Positions 9,098-17,363 of a stretch of DNA of 64,000 bases are shown one piece after another. Both the position numbers and the translations under genes were made by a program. Under the pieces are notes generated by a model. It was not told the origin of the DNA. It worked only from the letters and a program-made list of their open reading frames with translations, and did not search any database. Positions within the stretch are counted from its first letter, which is position 1; each line of letters opens with the position of its first letter. This DNA is from Leifsonia sp. AK011 (GTDB taxonomy: Bacteria; Actinomycetota; Actinomycetes; Actinomycetales; Microbacteriaceae), in NCBI RefSeq assembly GCF_013410945.1, contig NZ_JACCCH010000001.1:2914001-2978000 (forward strand), written 5' to 3'.

Positions 9098-9125
9098 AGC
9101 GTATCGGTTTGGCCCGCGAAGTCAA
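9098..9125 (-). promoter_or_regulatory. Promoter of the 6C RNA
   Basis: Read on the minus strand: TTGACT (9125-9120), 16 bases, TACGCT (9103-9098). This matches housekeeping actinobacterial sigma boxes and puts the start near 9091, upstream of the first C6 hairpin. On the other strand TATGAT at 9146-9151 is a possible -10 box for acsA, without a clear -35. Confidence 0.7.
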
Positions 9126-9192
9126 TGGGTTTTTGCTGTGCGGTTTATGATCGGGTAGTTCACCGGTTTTATGAGGGATCGACGAGGATCTG

Positions 9193-11160
9193 ATGGCTGA
9201 GAATTCCATTGACAGTCTGCTCCAGGAGCACCGTCGCTTCCCTCCGAGCGAGCAGTTCGCGGCGCAGTCGGTGGCAAGTCCGAACCTCTCTTCCGAGGCC
9301 CGCGCGGACCGTCTCGAGTTCTGGGCTACGCAGGCCCGCGAGTGCCTCGACTGGCACTCGCCCTTCACCGAGGTGCTCGACTGGTCGAACGCCCCCTTCG
9401 CGAGATGGTTCGCGGATGGCACCCTCAACGTCGCCTACAACTGCCTCGACCGTCACGTGCTCGCGGGCCGCGGCGATCGTGTCGCCTTCCACTGGGAGGG
9501 TGAACCAGGCGACTCCCGCACCATCACCTATGCCGAGCTCACGACCGAGGTGAAGCGCGCGGCGAACGCCCTCGCCTCCCTCGGCATCGGCCAGGGCGAC
9601 CGCGTCGCGATCTACATGCCGGTGGTTCCGGAGGCGGTCGTCGCGATGCTCGCGGTGGCGCGCCTCGGTGCCGTGCACTCCGTTGTCTTCGGGGGCTTTA
9701 GCGCCGAGAGCCTGCGCAGCCGCATCGAGGATGCCCAGGCGAAGCTCGTGATCACCGCCGACGGCGGCTGGCGCAAGGGAAAGGTGTTCCCGCTCAAGCC
9801 GGTGGTGGATGCCGCGCTCGAATCTGGCGCGGAGAGCGTCGAGCACGTACTCGTCGTGCGCCGTGGCGAGAACCCGGTCGCCTGGGCGGATGCCCGTGAC
9901 CTCTGGTGGCACGACACCGTGGGTTCCGCGAGCCCCGAGCACGAGGCGGAGGGTTTTGAGGCGGAGAACCCGCTGTTCATCCTCTACACCTCCGGAACGA
10001 CCGGTAAGCCGAAGGGCATCCTGCACACCTCGGGCGGGTACCTCACGCAGGCTGCCTTCACCCACCGCAACGTCTTCGACCTGCATCCGGAGTCCGACGT
10101 CTACTGGTGCACCGCCGACGTCGGCTGGATCACCGGGCACAGCTACGTGGTCTACGGCCCGTTGGCCAATGGCGCGACGCAGGTGCTCTACGAGGGAACG
10201 CCGGATTCGCCGCATCCGGGTCGCTGGTGGGAGCTGATCGAGAAGTACAGGGTCTCCATCTTCTACACCGCGCCGACCGCGATCCGCAGCTTCATGAAGC
10301 TGGGTCGGGAGATTCCGGATGGCTTCGACCTGTCGAGCATCCGCGTGCTGGGGTCGGTCGGCGAACCGATCAACCCCGAGGCCTGGATCTGGTACCACGA
10401 CGTGATCGGCGCGGGCACCGCCCCCATCGTCGACACCTGGTGGCAGACGGAGACCGGCGCCATCATGATCGCAGCGCTCCCCGGCCAGACGACTCTCAAG
10501 CCGGGTTCGGCGCAGGTGCCGATCCCGGGTGTGACGATCGACATCCTCGGGGAGGACGGCACGCGCGTGGACCCGCCCCACGGCGGCCTGCTCGTGGTGA
10601 GCGAGCCGTGGCCGTCGATGCTGCGGGGCATCTGGGGTGACCCCGAGCGCTTTAAGGAGACCTACTGGTCGAGGTTCTCGACCCCGGAGAAGGCACGCTA
10701 CTTCGCGGGCGATGGCGCGCACGTCGATGAGGACGGCGACATCTGGCTGCTCGGACGCGTCGACGACGTGATGAACATCTCGGGGCACCGGCTCTCGACG
10801 ACCGAAATCGAGTCGGCGCTCGTGTCGCACCCGATGGTGGCGGAGGCCGCCGTCGTGGGTGCCGCCGACGAGCAGACCGGGCAGGCGGTGGTCGCGTTCG
10901 TGATCCTGCGTGCGGAGTTCGCGGGCGATATGACGCCGGATGAGGCATCCGCTGCCCTGCGAGCGCACGTGGCCACGGCCATCGGTGCCATCGCGCGGCC
11001 GAGGCAGGTCTTCGTGGTGGCAGAGCTGCCGAAGACGCGCTCCGGCAAGATCATGCGCCGTCTGCTCCAGGATGTCGCGGAGGGTCGCGCCATCGGAGAC
11101 ACAACAACCCTCGCCGACACCTCGGTGATGCAGATCATCACGACAAACGTCACCGGCTAG
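9193..11160 (+). CDS. acsA: Acetyl-CoA synthetase (acetate--CoA ligase)
   Basis: A 655-residue AMP-forming ligase that activates acetate, and often propionate, through an acyl-adenylate to acyl-CoA. The adenylate-forming motif YTSGTTGKPKG lies near residue 264. YWCTADVGWITGHSY and the GEPINPEAW / DTWWQTETG blocks are typical of acetyl-CoA synthetases. The C-terminal PKTRSGKIMRRLL holds the catalytic lysine near 619, the usual site of regulatory acetylation. Length is normal for the family. GAGGA precedes the ATG. It diverges from the 6C RNA upstream; a repeat-bracketed gene follows. Confidence 0.95.
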   Translation: MAENSIDSLLQEHRRFPPSEQFAAQSVASPNLSSEARADRLEFWATQARECLDWHSPFTEVLDWSNAPFARWFADGTLNVAYNCLDRHVLAGRGDRVAFHWEGEPGDSRTITYAELTTEVKRAANALASLGIGQGDRVAIYMPVVPEAVVAMLAVARLGAVHSVVFGGFSAESLRSRIEDAQAKLVITADGGWRKGKVFPLKPVVDAALESGAESVEHVLVVRRGENPVAWADARDLWWHDTVGSASPEHEAEGFEAENPLFILYTSGTTGKPKGILHTSGGYLTQAAFTHRNVFDLHPESDVYWCTADVGWITGHSYVVYGPLANGATQVLYEGTPDSPHPGRWWELIEKYRVSIFYTAPTAIRSFMKLGREIPDGFDLSSIRVLGSVGEPINPEAWIWYHDVIGAGTAPIVDTWWQTETGAIMIAALPGQTTLKPGSAQVPIPGVTIDILGEDGTRVDPPHGGLLVVSEPWPSMLRGIWGDPERFKETYWSRFSTPEKARYFAGDGAHVDEDGDIWLLGRVDDVMNISGHRLSTTEIESALVSHPMVAEAAVVGAADEQTGQAVVAFVILRAEFAGDMTPDEASAALRAHVATAIGAIARPRQVFVVAELPKTRSGKIMRRLLQDVAEGRAIGDTTTLADTSVMQIITTNVTG

Positions 11161-11211
11161 CCCGTTCCAGCTAGCCGCGGGGCGAGGCGCGCTACCGACC
11201 TCCCCCATCTA

Positions 11212-11297
11212 TTTCACTCTTTTCCGGAGGTTTCGCGTCCGGGAGCGCTCTTTCGCGTAACTGGTGTGATCTGAGTTCGGATGCTCCGGAAAAAAGC
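11212..11297 (+). repeat. Left copy of an 86-bp inverted repeat pair
   Basis: This copy starts TTTCACTCTTTTCCGGAGG and is matched by the reverse complement of 12341-12426: the first 19 bases are identical and 67 of 86 agree by my alignment. It is itself partly palindromic (TTTTCCGGAG near one end, CTCCGGAAAA near the other) and contains GGGAGCGCTC. It lies just before the AbiEi/DUF559 gene. Confidence 0.8.
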
Positions 11298-11344
11298 AAA
11301 AAGACAGCGCGGGTCGGGCGCCGCTCGTCCACTCCTGCACCGGG

Positions 11345-12301
11345 ATGCGCGCGGTACGAGGATTCACGGATGCCGCGACATCCGCATCGCACCGGCGCGA
11401 GGCCGAGCATCCTTGCCCGGTGCGCACCCGTGACATCACCGAGGTACTCGCCTCGTTCGGAGGCGTGGCGACACGGCCACAACTCATAGCGGAAGGCTTC
11501 AGCCCCTACGGCCTGACCCGCGCGGTGAGGGAAGGCCACATTCAGCGCCTCCGACGCTCGCGCTACGCCCTCAACGACCTGGATCCTGGTCTGAAGATCG
11601 CCATCCAGCACGGCGGAGTTCTCGGCTCCGTCAGCGCAGCCCGCGCCTACGGCCTGTGGACTGGTATCGATCAGCGCATTCACATCAGCTGGCGCAACCA
11701 CGGCAACGTTGCGAGGCCCGGCAGGGTGATGTTCGGAACTCGGCCCGATCTCGTGCATCACTGGCACGTGCCGAGTTGCGAGCCTCCTGAGACGTCCGTG
11801 CTGATGGTCACTGCACTCGAGGCGCTCGCACAGATCCTCCGCACCGAGAGCAAGGAGATGGCGGTCGCGTGTGCCGACTCCGCCGTTCGGCACGGCGTTC
11901 TGACCGACAAGGAAGTTCGTGCTCTTCTCAGGTCAATGCCGAGGAGGATCGCCGAGTGGGAGCGCTACATCGATGGCCGCTCCGACTCGGGGCTGGAGTC
12001 GATCGTTCGGATATGGCTCATGGATCGCGGCATCCCCTTCATATTCCACGCCGTCATCCCTGGAGTTGGCGAGGTCGACTTTCTCCTGGGGACCTCGCTG
12101 ATTCTGGAGACCGACGGTGGCCAGTTCCACGACGCTCCTCGCGACGCAGAAAGGGATGCGCGCCGCAACGCCCGGTCGGCTGCGCGGGGGTTCATCACCC
12201 TGCGCGCTCGCTATCGCATGGTGATGTTCGAGCCACACGAGTGGCAGCGGCCGCTGCTCGAGCACCTGTCCCGCGGGGATCACCGACGTAGAATCCGCTG
12301 A
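11345..12301 (+). CDS. AbiEi-type winged helix plus DUF559 (Vsr-like) nuclease-fold protein
   Basis: The N-terminal part (DITEVLASFGGVATRPQLI...LRRSRYAL) resembles the winged-helix region of AbiEi antitoxins. The C-terminal part has the DUF559/Vsr-like pattern GVGEVDFLLG, ILETDGGQFH and ERDARRNARSAARGF, consistent with a PD-(D/E)XK-related core. Such fusions are common in actinobacteria and their function is mostly unknown. No AbiEii toxin gene is adjacent. A GTG at 11420 beginning RTRDITEV may be the true start; the ATG at 11345 gives 318 residues. The gene sits alone between an 86-bp inverted repeat pair, 47 bases from one copy and 39 from the other. Confidence 0.75.
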   Translation: MRAVRGFTDAATSASHRREAEHPCPVRTRDITEVLASFGGVATRPQLIAEGFSPYGLTRAVREGHIQRLRRSRYALNDLDPGLKIAIQHGGVLGSVSAARAYGLWTGIDQRIHISWRNHGNVARPGRVMFGTRPDLVHHWHVPSCEPPETSVLMVTALEALAQILRTESKEMAVACADSAVRHGVLTDKEVRALLRSMPRRIAEWERYIDGRSDSGLESIVRIWLMDRGIPFIFHAVIPGVGEVDFLLGTSLILETDGGQFHDAPRDAERDARRNARSAARGFITLRARYRMVMFEPHEWQRPLLEHLSRGDHRRRIR

Positions 12302-12340
12302 GCCGCGCCGTTCAGCGCGGGCGCGCACTCGGCGAATCCT

Positions 12341-12426
12341 GCACTTCTCCGGAGCTTGTGCCCCGAAATCACAGCAGTTTCGCGATGGAGCGCTCCCAGC
12401 CCCGAACCCTCCGGAAAAGAGTGAAA
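12341..12426 (-). repeat. Right copy of the 86-bp inverted repeat pair
   Basis: This is the inverted counterpart of 11212-11297, ending CTCCGGAAAAGAGTGAAA on the plus strand. Together the copies enclose the AbiEi/DUF559 gene in a unit of about 1.2 kb. No clear target duplication is visible; both outer flanks are purine/pyrimidine-biased. Either copy could also serve as a terminator. Confidence 0.8.
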
Positions 12427-12474
12427 GGGAAGGGAAGGGGAGGGTGCCAGCTAGTGCGACGGTGCGACCGCGAC

Positions 12475-12939
12475 CTACGCGTACTCGAAGATGAACTCGA
12501 TCTCCACCGGGGAGTCGAGCGGCAGCACCGCGACGCCGACGGCGCTGCGGGCGTGCTGCCCTGCCTCGCCGAAGATGTCGTGCAGCAGCTCCGAGGCGCC
12601 ATTGATGACGGCGGGCTGCCCGGTGAACGACGGGTCGGATGCCACAAACCCGACAACCTTCACGACGCGCGTGATGCGGTCCAGCGACCCGATGGCGCTG
12701 CGGGCCGCGGCGAGGCCGTTGAGCACACACTGTCGCGCATAGACCGCGGCATCCTCAGCGGTGACAGATGCGCCGACCTTGCCAGTCGCGGGCAGTGCGC
12801 CGTCGAGCAGCGGCAGCTGGCCGGACGTGTAGACGAGGTTGCCTGCGGCGGTCGCGGGGATGTACGCCGCAACGGGCTTGGAGGTGGCGGGTACAACGAG
12901 TCCGAGCTCGGCGAGCCGGGCATCCAGTTGTGAGGTCAT
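12475..12939 (-). CDS. RidA-family (YjgF/YER057c) enamine/imine deaminase-like protein
   Basis: A 154-residue single-domain protein with the Rid fold: NLVYTSGQLPLLDG, AARQCVLNGLAAARSAIGSLDRI, VVGFVASDPSF and EIEFIFEYA at the C-terminus. RidA proteins hydrolyse reactive enamines and imines from PLP enzymes. The usual C-terminal Arg of the archetype is not evident, so it may be a Rid subfamily with other or no deaminase activity. The ATG overlaps the stop of the DUF4177 gene (ATGA), which implies translational coupling. The pairing with DUF4177 and a PASTA penicillin-binding protein is a known actinobacterial arrangement. Confidence 0.88.
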   Translation of the reverse strand: MTSQLDARLAELGLVVPATSKPVAAYIPATAAGNLVYTSGQLPLLDGALPATGKVGASVTAEDAAVYARQCVLNGLAAARSAIGSLDRITRVVKVVGFVASDPSFTGQPAVINGASELLHDIFGEAGQHARSAVGVAVLPLDSPVEIEFIFEYA

Positions 12940-13094
12940 TCGGCTGGCGTCTCTCTCTTCATGTAGGCCACGAGGCCACCTTCAGGGCCGGTCACGATCT
13001 GCACGAGCTCCCAACCCTGGGAGCCCCAGTTGTTGAGGATCGCGGTCGTGTTGTGGATGAGAAGCGGGGTGGTGATGTACTCCCAGGAGGGCAT
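12936..13094 (-). CDS. DUF4177 small protein
   Basis: A 52-residue protein (MPSWEYITTPLLIHNT...) with the WEY start and GWELVQIVTGPEGG pattern of DUF4177. These small proteins sit beside RidA genes in actinobacteria, and their role is unknown. An in-frame ATG at 13103 would add three residues; homologues usually start just before WEY, so 13094 is preferred. The stop overlaps the ridA start by four bases. Only about 50 bases separate it from the divergent penicillin-binding protein gene. Confidence 0.75.
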   Translation of the reverse strand: MPSWEYITTPLLIHNTTAILNNWGSQGWELVQIVTGPEGGLVAYMKRETPAE

Positions 13095-13146
13095 TGGGGG
13101 CATCCGTTCAGGTAGATGGCAGGGGGTGTCCCGTACCATTGATTGT

Positions 13147-15705
13147 ATGTCTGCCCAAAAACCTCCGCGATCTAGCGCGGCCTCAGGAGCACTCGGTCTG
13201 CTCAGCCTCAGCGTCATCGCGGGCCTTCTGGTGACCGTCATGGTGACTCCCGCAGTAGCTCTCACCGGCATCACGGCATCCAGCACCATCGGAATCTTCG
13301 ACAGCCTCCCCGAGTACATCGAGATCGGGCAGCAGCCCGAGCGCAACACCCTCTACGCCCAGTACACGGGCGAGGGCAACGTCGGCGGCTACAAGGAAAT
13401 CGCCCGGATCTACAAGCAGAACCGCCAGGAAGTCCCCTACGACCAGATCTCCCAGTACGCGCTGGATGCCGCGGTCGCGGGTGAGGACGAGCGCTTCTTC
13501 ACGCACGGCGGAGTGGATGTGCAGTCCGTCATCCGTACCGCCCTCGACAACATCACCGCGGGCGGCATCGAGGGTGGTTCGTCCACCCTGTCGATGCAGC
13601 TCGTGAAGCAGATCTACGTGCAGGAGGCTCTCGAGAAGCCCACCGAGGAGGAGCGTCAGGCCGCGTACGACGAGGCCACCGCTCCCGAGTTCGACCGCAA
13701 GCTCAAGGAGATGAAGCTCGCGATCGGTCTCGAGAAGAAGTACACCAAGAAGGAAATCCTCACGGCGTACCTCAACATCGCCTTCTTCGGCGACAACACG
13801 TACGGCATCCAGGCCGCGGCGCAGCGCTACTTCAGCGTCGACGCGAAGGACCTTACGCTCCCCCAGGCCGCGAGCCTCATCGCGATCGTGCAGTTCCCCG
13901 GTTCGCGCGCCCTCGACACCCCCGACAACTACGCGGACAACGAGGCACGTCGCGACGTGATCCTCGGCTCCATGCAGCGCCTCGGCATGATCACGGCCGA
14001 TGAGTACCAGGCCGCGTTCGACACCCTCGTCGACGACAACTTCGTGAAGCCCTCCGAGGCGAGCAACGGATGCATCGCTGCCGACCGTTACGCGAAGTGG
14101 TTCTGCGACTACGTCGTCAAGAACGTCAAGAACTTCGAGTTCCTCGGCGCTGACGAGAACGAGCGCCAGGAGAACTGGGATCGCGGCGGCTACCAGCTGT
14201 ACACGACGCTCGACCTCGACATCGCTGTCAACGCGCAGGATCGCCTGTGGGACTACGTCAACTACAACGAGACCGCCATGAACCTCGGTGGTGCGAGCAC
14301 CTCTGTGGAGGTGGGCACGGGTCGCGTCCTGTCGATGGCCGAGAACAAGGTCTACGACAACACACTCGAGGGTGGCGGCCCCGGCACGTCGGCGGTCAAC
14401 TACAACGTGAATGAGGAGTACGGGTCATCCACCGGCTTCCCCGGCGGTTCGACGTACAAGCTGTTCACGCTGCTCGCCTGGCTGGATGCCGGCAAGGGAC
14501 TGTACGACCGGGTAAGTGGTAACGCGCGCACCGAGAACATGGCGAAGTTCCAGGACTCCTGCAACGGCCCCTACGGCGGAAACTACGAGTTCAAGAACGA
14601 TGGTGGGCAGTCGCCCGGTGCGGTCGACGTCGTGAGCGCGACAGCCGGCTCCATCAACGGTGCCTTCATCTCGATGGCCATCCAGCTCGACCAGTGCAAG
14701 ATCGCCCAGATGGCGGCGAATCTCGGAGTCGAGCGAGCCGACGGTGAGCCGTTGACCACGCAGCCCTCGGCCATTCTCGGAACGAACGAGATCACGCCGC
14801 TCGGCATGGCAGGCGCTTACGCGACAGTCGCCGCTGGCGGAAAGTACTGCAAGCCGATCGTGGTGGACCGGGCGATCGGCCCCGATGGCAAGGACCTTCC
14901 CGGGCAGACCCAGGAGTGCCGCCAGGCGATCTCGCCTGACGTTGCCTCGGCAGCCGCCTACGCACTGCGCGCCGTGATGACCGGCGGTACCGGTTCGGCG
15001 TCCAACCCCGGTGACGGGGTTCCCGTGATCGGTAAGACGGGTACCACCAACACGGCAGAGCACACGTGGATCGTCACCTCGACGACCCGCGTCGCCACCG
15101 CCGTGTGGGTCGGCAACTCGATCGGTCAGGACCCCCTCTACAACTACGAGTGGGCTGGCTACGTCGGCAACCAGTTGCGTCACCCCGTGATGGCGTCGAC
15201 GCTCGCCGTGATCGACGCCAAGTACGGCGGCGGCGAGTTCCCGCCGCCCGGCCCGCTGGCCAAGGGGTCGAGCCTCGCGGTGCCCGACGTGCGCGGCCAG
15301 ACGCCGGAAGCGGCGAAGGCCCTGCTCGAGGGTCTCGGCTTCGGCTACGCCGACGGTGGAGCCATCGACAGTGAGATCGAGGCTGGCAAGGTCTCGGCGA
15401 CCGACCCGCCCCCGGGATCGTCGTCCGCACCGTCGATCGTCATCACGGTCTACACCAGCAACGGCAAGCTCAAGACGATGCCGGATGTGGTTGCTGACGG
15501 CAAGTCGTACAGCTTCGGTGAAGCACAGGGTGTGCTCGCGGGCCTCGGCTTCACGAGCATCAACGAGCGCTGCCAGAAGCTGCCGAACAACACCCAGCCG
15601 GACGACCCGCGTATCGGCAAGGTCGGTTCGCAGAACCCGTCGGCTGGCACCGTGATGAAGCCGAACGACAACATCACGCTGACCGTCCAGAAGACCTCCT
15701 GCTAA
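13147..15705 (+). CDS. Bifunctional penicillin-binding protein with PASTA domains (PonA2-like)
   Basis: An 852-residue class A PBP that polymerises and cross-links peptidoglycan at the outer membrane face. A membrane anchor covers about residues 18-42. The GT51 domain has GEDERFFTHGG with catalytic Glu near 113. The transpeptidase has STYK (Ser435, Lys438), SIN near 500, and KTGT (Lys630). Two PASTA repeats follow (LAVPDVRGQTPEAAK near 710 and MPDVVADGKS near 778). The open frame runs upstream, but the ATG at 13147 starts just before the basic segment and membrane helix. The next gene begins in its stop codon (TAATG). Confidence 0.95.
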   Translation: MSAQKPPRSSAASGALGLLSLSVIAGLLVTVMVTPAVALTGITASSTIGIFDSLPEYIEIGQQPERNTLYAQYTGEGNVGGYKEIARIYKQNRQEVPYDQISQYALDAAVAGEDERFFTHGGVDVQSVIRTALDNITAGGIEGGSSTLSMQLVKQIYVQEALEKPTEEERQAAYDEATAPEFDRKLKEMKLAIGLEKKYTKKEILTAYLNIAFFGDNTYGIQAAAQRYFSVDAKDLTLPQAASLIAIVQFPGSRALDTPDNYADNEARRDVILGSMQRLGMITADEYQAAFDTLVDDNFVKPSEASNGCIAADRYAKWFCDYVVKNVKNFEFLGADENERQENWDRGGYQLYTTLDLDIAVNAQDRLWDYVNYNETAMNLGGASTSVEVGTGRVLSMAENKVYDNTLEGGGPGTSAVNYNVNEEYGSSTGFPGGSTYKLFTLLAWLDAGKGLYDRVSGNARTENMAKFQDSCNGPYGGNYEFKNDGGQSPGAVDVVSATAGSINGAFISMAIQLDQCKIAQMAANLGVERADGEPLTTQPSAILGTNEITPLGMAGAYATVAAGGKYCKPIVVDRAIGPDGKDLPGQTQECRQAISPDVASAAAYALRAVMTGGTGSASNPGDGVPVIGKTGTTNTAEHTWIVTSTTRVATAVWVGNSIGQDPLYNYEWAGYVGNQLRHPVMASTLAVIDAKYGGGEFPPPGPLAKGSSLAVPDVRGQTPEAAKALLEGLGFGYADGGAIDSEIEAGKVSATDPPPGSSSAPSIVITVYTSNGKLKTMPDVVADGKSYSFGEAQGVLAGLGFTSINERCQKLPNNTQPDDPRIGKVGSQNPSAGTVMKPNDNITLTVQKTSC

Positions 15706-16670
15706 TGGCAGGAACCGCCGCCCGCGTCGTTGGCACATCCCTCGGGGTCGCTGCCGCGGCGGGGGCGGCAGCCTTCGCCTGGGGTGTGTTCGTGGAGCGC
15801 AACCGTTTCACGGTGCGCCACGAGACGCTCCCGGTGCTGCCGCCGGGGTCGCGGCCGATCACGGTGTTGCACCTGTCCGACCTGCACATGGCACCGTGGC
15901 AGGCGCACCGGCAGGAGTGGGTGGCATCCCTCGCATCCATCGTTGAGCCCGACCTCATCGTCAACACGGGCGACAACATGGGGCACCCCGAGGGCCTCGT
16001 GGGCGTGAAGCGCGCGCTCGACGTGTTCGCCGGCGTGCCCGGGGTGTTCGTGAACGGCTCGAACGACTACTACGGCCCCCAGCTGAAGAACCCGTTGAAC
16101 TACTTCATCTCGCCGAGTGGTCGGCCGGATAAGGCCGTGTCACTCGACGTGGATGCCATGGAGCGCTACTTCGAAGACGGCCTCGGCTGGCTCGACCTCA
16201 ACAACACGGCGCGCGCCATCGAACTCCGCGGCTCGCGGCTCGAGTTCTTCGGCGTCAACGACGCGCACCGTTCGTGGGACCGACTGGACCTCCTGCCTGG
16301 CGCCATCGAGGAGATGCACGAGAACGTCGGCTGGCAGGATGAGCCTGGGCCCGAGCCGATCCGCATCGGTGTGACCCACGCTCCCTATCGCCGTGTGCTC
16401 GACTCGTTCGTCACGCACGGTGCCGAGGTGATTTTCGCTGGGCACACCCACGGTGGGCAGGTGCGCATCCCGGGTCGCCCGGCGCTCGTCACCAACTGCG
16501 ACATCCCGCCGGAGCAGGCCCAGGGCCTCACGCTGTGGCGTCACGCCCGCAAGACCGCGTACCTCAACGTGAGTGCGGGCATCGGCACGTCGATCTACGC
16601 GCCGTTCCGCTTCGCGTGCCCCCCGGAGGCCGTGGTGGTCACCCTGGTGGCGGGCGACGACCTCCTGTAG
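15705..16670 (+). CDS. Calcineurin-like metallophosphoesterase
   Basis: A 321-residue protein with an N-terminal hydrophobic segment (about residues 10-28), then the metallophosphoesterase motifs in order: LSDLHMA, NTGDNM, NGSNDY (in place of GNHD), THAPYRR and FAGHTHGGQVRIPG. The HTHGGQ form is typical of YaeI/YkuE-like membrane-associated phosphoesterases. Its ATG overlaps the stop of the PBP gene by one base, so the two are translationally coupled. This pair is conserved in actinobacteria, suggesting a cell-envelope substrate. The Asn-Asp variation in the third block is worth noting but common. Confidence 0.9.
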   Translation: MAGTAARVVGTSLGVAAAAGAAAFAWGVFVERNRFTVRHETLPVLPPGSRPITVLHLSDLHMAPWQAHRQEWVASLASIVEPDLIVNTGDNMGHPEGLVGVKRALDVFAGVPGVFVNGSNDYYGPQLKNPLNYFISPSGRPDKAVSLDVDAMERYFEDGLGWLDLNNTARAIELRGSRLEFFGVNDAHRSWDRLDLLPGAIEEMHENVGWQDEPGPEPIRIGVTHAPYRRVLDSFVTHGAEVIFAGHTHGGQVRIPGRPALVTNCDIPPEQAQGLTLWRHARKTAYLNVSAGIGTSIYAPFRFACPPEAVVVTLVAGDDLL

Positions 16671-16680
16671 GGCGTCGGCG

Positions 16681-16820
16681 GGGTTTCGATACGGCGGGCT
16701 GCGCCGCGCCTACTCAACCAGCAGGAGGCATCGTTCAGCTGTGGGTTGAGTAGGCGCGCTGCGGTCCCATGCTGTGGGTTGAGTAGGCGCGGCGAAGCCC
16801 GCCGTATCGAAACCTCACCC
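16681..16820. repeat. Palindromic repeats, inverted pair
   Basis: One arm (GGTTTCGATACGGCGGGCTG...CTACTCAACC) is followed by two copies of the opposite arm starting GTGGGTTGAGTAGGCGCG, the second complete to GTATCGAAACCTCACC. The elements lie between convergent genes. The arm sequence is the GCGCGGCGAAGC variant of the window-wide family. It abuts the stop of the GIY-YIG gene. Confidence 0.88.
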
Positions 16821-16825
16821 CCGAG

Positions 16826-17110
16826 TCACTCCCGCGCCCTCTTCCGGCTCAGCCCCGGAAGCTGCGACCACTGCTGCGCGATCAGCGCCTCGCGCTTCGC
16901 CCGGCTCCACCCCTGCACCTGCTTCTCGCGGGCGAATGCCTCGCCGATGCTCTCGTACTCCTCCGCGTAGACGAGTTCCACCGGCATCCGCTTCGACGTG
17001 TACGTCGAGCCCTTGCCGAGAAAATGCTGGTGCATGCGATGGTCGAGGTCGCGCGCGCTGCCGACGTAGTACGTGCCGTCGCCGCAGCGGAGGATGTACA
17101 TGTGGGGCAT
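16826..17110 (-). CDS. GIY-YIG nuclease-domain protein (UvrC-N/YhbQ-like)
   Basis: A small protein of 94 residues from the ATG at 17110. It shows the compact GIY-YIG pattern: MYILRCGDGTYYVGSARDLDHRM (the YVG form), HFLGKGSTYTSKRMPVELVYAEEY, and EAFAREKQVQGWSRAKREALI. It therefore has the Tyr, Arg and Glu positions of the active fold. Stand-alone members may act in DNA repair or as free endonucleases; the target is unknown. A GTG at 17137 could add nine residues. The gene sits between two inverted palindromic repeat clusters, its stop five bases from one of them. Confidence 0.85.
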   Translation of the reverse strand: MPHMYILRCGDGTYYVGSARDLDHRMHQHFLGKGSTYTSKRMPVELVYAEEYESIGEAFAREKQVQGWSRAKREALIAQQWSQLPGLSRKRARE

Positions 17111-17191
17111 GGCATGAGCATGGCGGGTGGATGCCACGAGCTCGGGTGTGGGCGCGTGCGTTGTGGAGAACGGGTCGGGGTTGCGCGGTGG

Positions 17192-17350
17192 TGGGGTTTC
17201 GATGACGGCGGGCTGCGCCGCGCCTACTCAACCCACAGTTACGGCAGAACTGCGCGGCGCTCCACCTGTGGGTTGAGTAGGCGCGGCGAACCGGCGCTCC
17301 ACCCGCTGGTTGAGTAGGCGCGGCGAAGCCCGCCGTATCGAAACCTCACC
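17192..17350. repeat. Palindromic repeats, inverted pair
   Basis: One arm GGGGTTTCGATGACGGCGGG...CTACTCAACCC at 17192-17233, then opposite arms beginning GGGTTGAGTAGGCGCGGCGA at 17270 and TGGTTGAGTAGGCGCGGCGA at 17308, the latter complete to CGAAACCTCACC at 17350. It separates the GIY-YIG gene from the end of the DUF4012 gene. With 16681-16820 it brackets the GIY-YIG gene. Confidence 0.88.
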
Positions 17351-17363
17351 CGCGTACGACGCC

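Noticed and set aside
9169-11208. A 679-codon open frame opposite acsA
   Set aside because: The complementary frame of a high-GC gene; acsA has full family motifs on the other strand.
11345-12301. Type IV toxin-antitoxin system
   Set aside because: Only an AbiEi-like winged helix is present, fused to a nuclease-like domain; no AbiEii nucleotidyltransferase toxin gene is adjacent.
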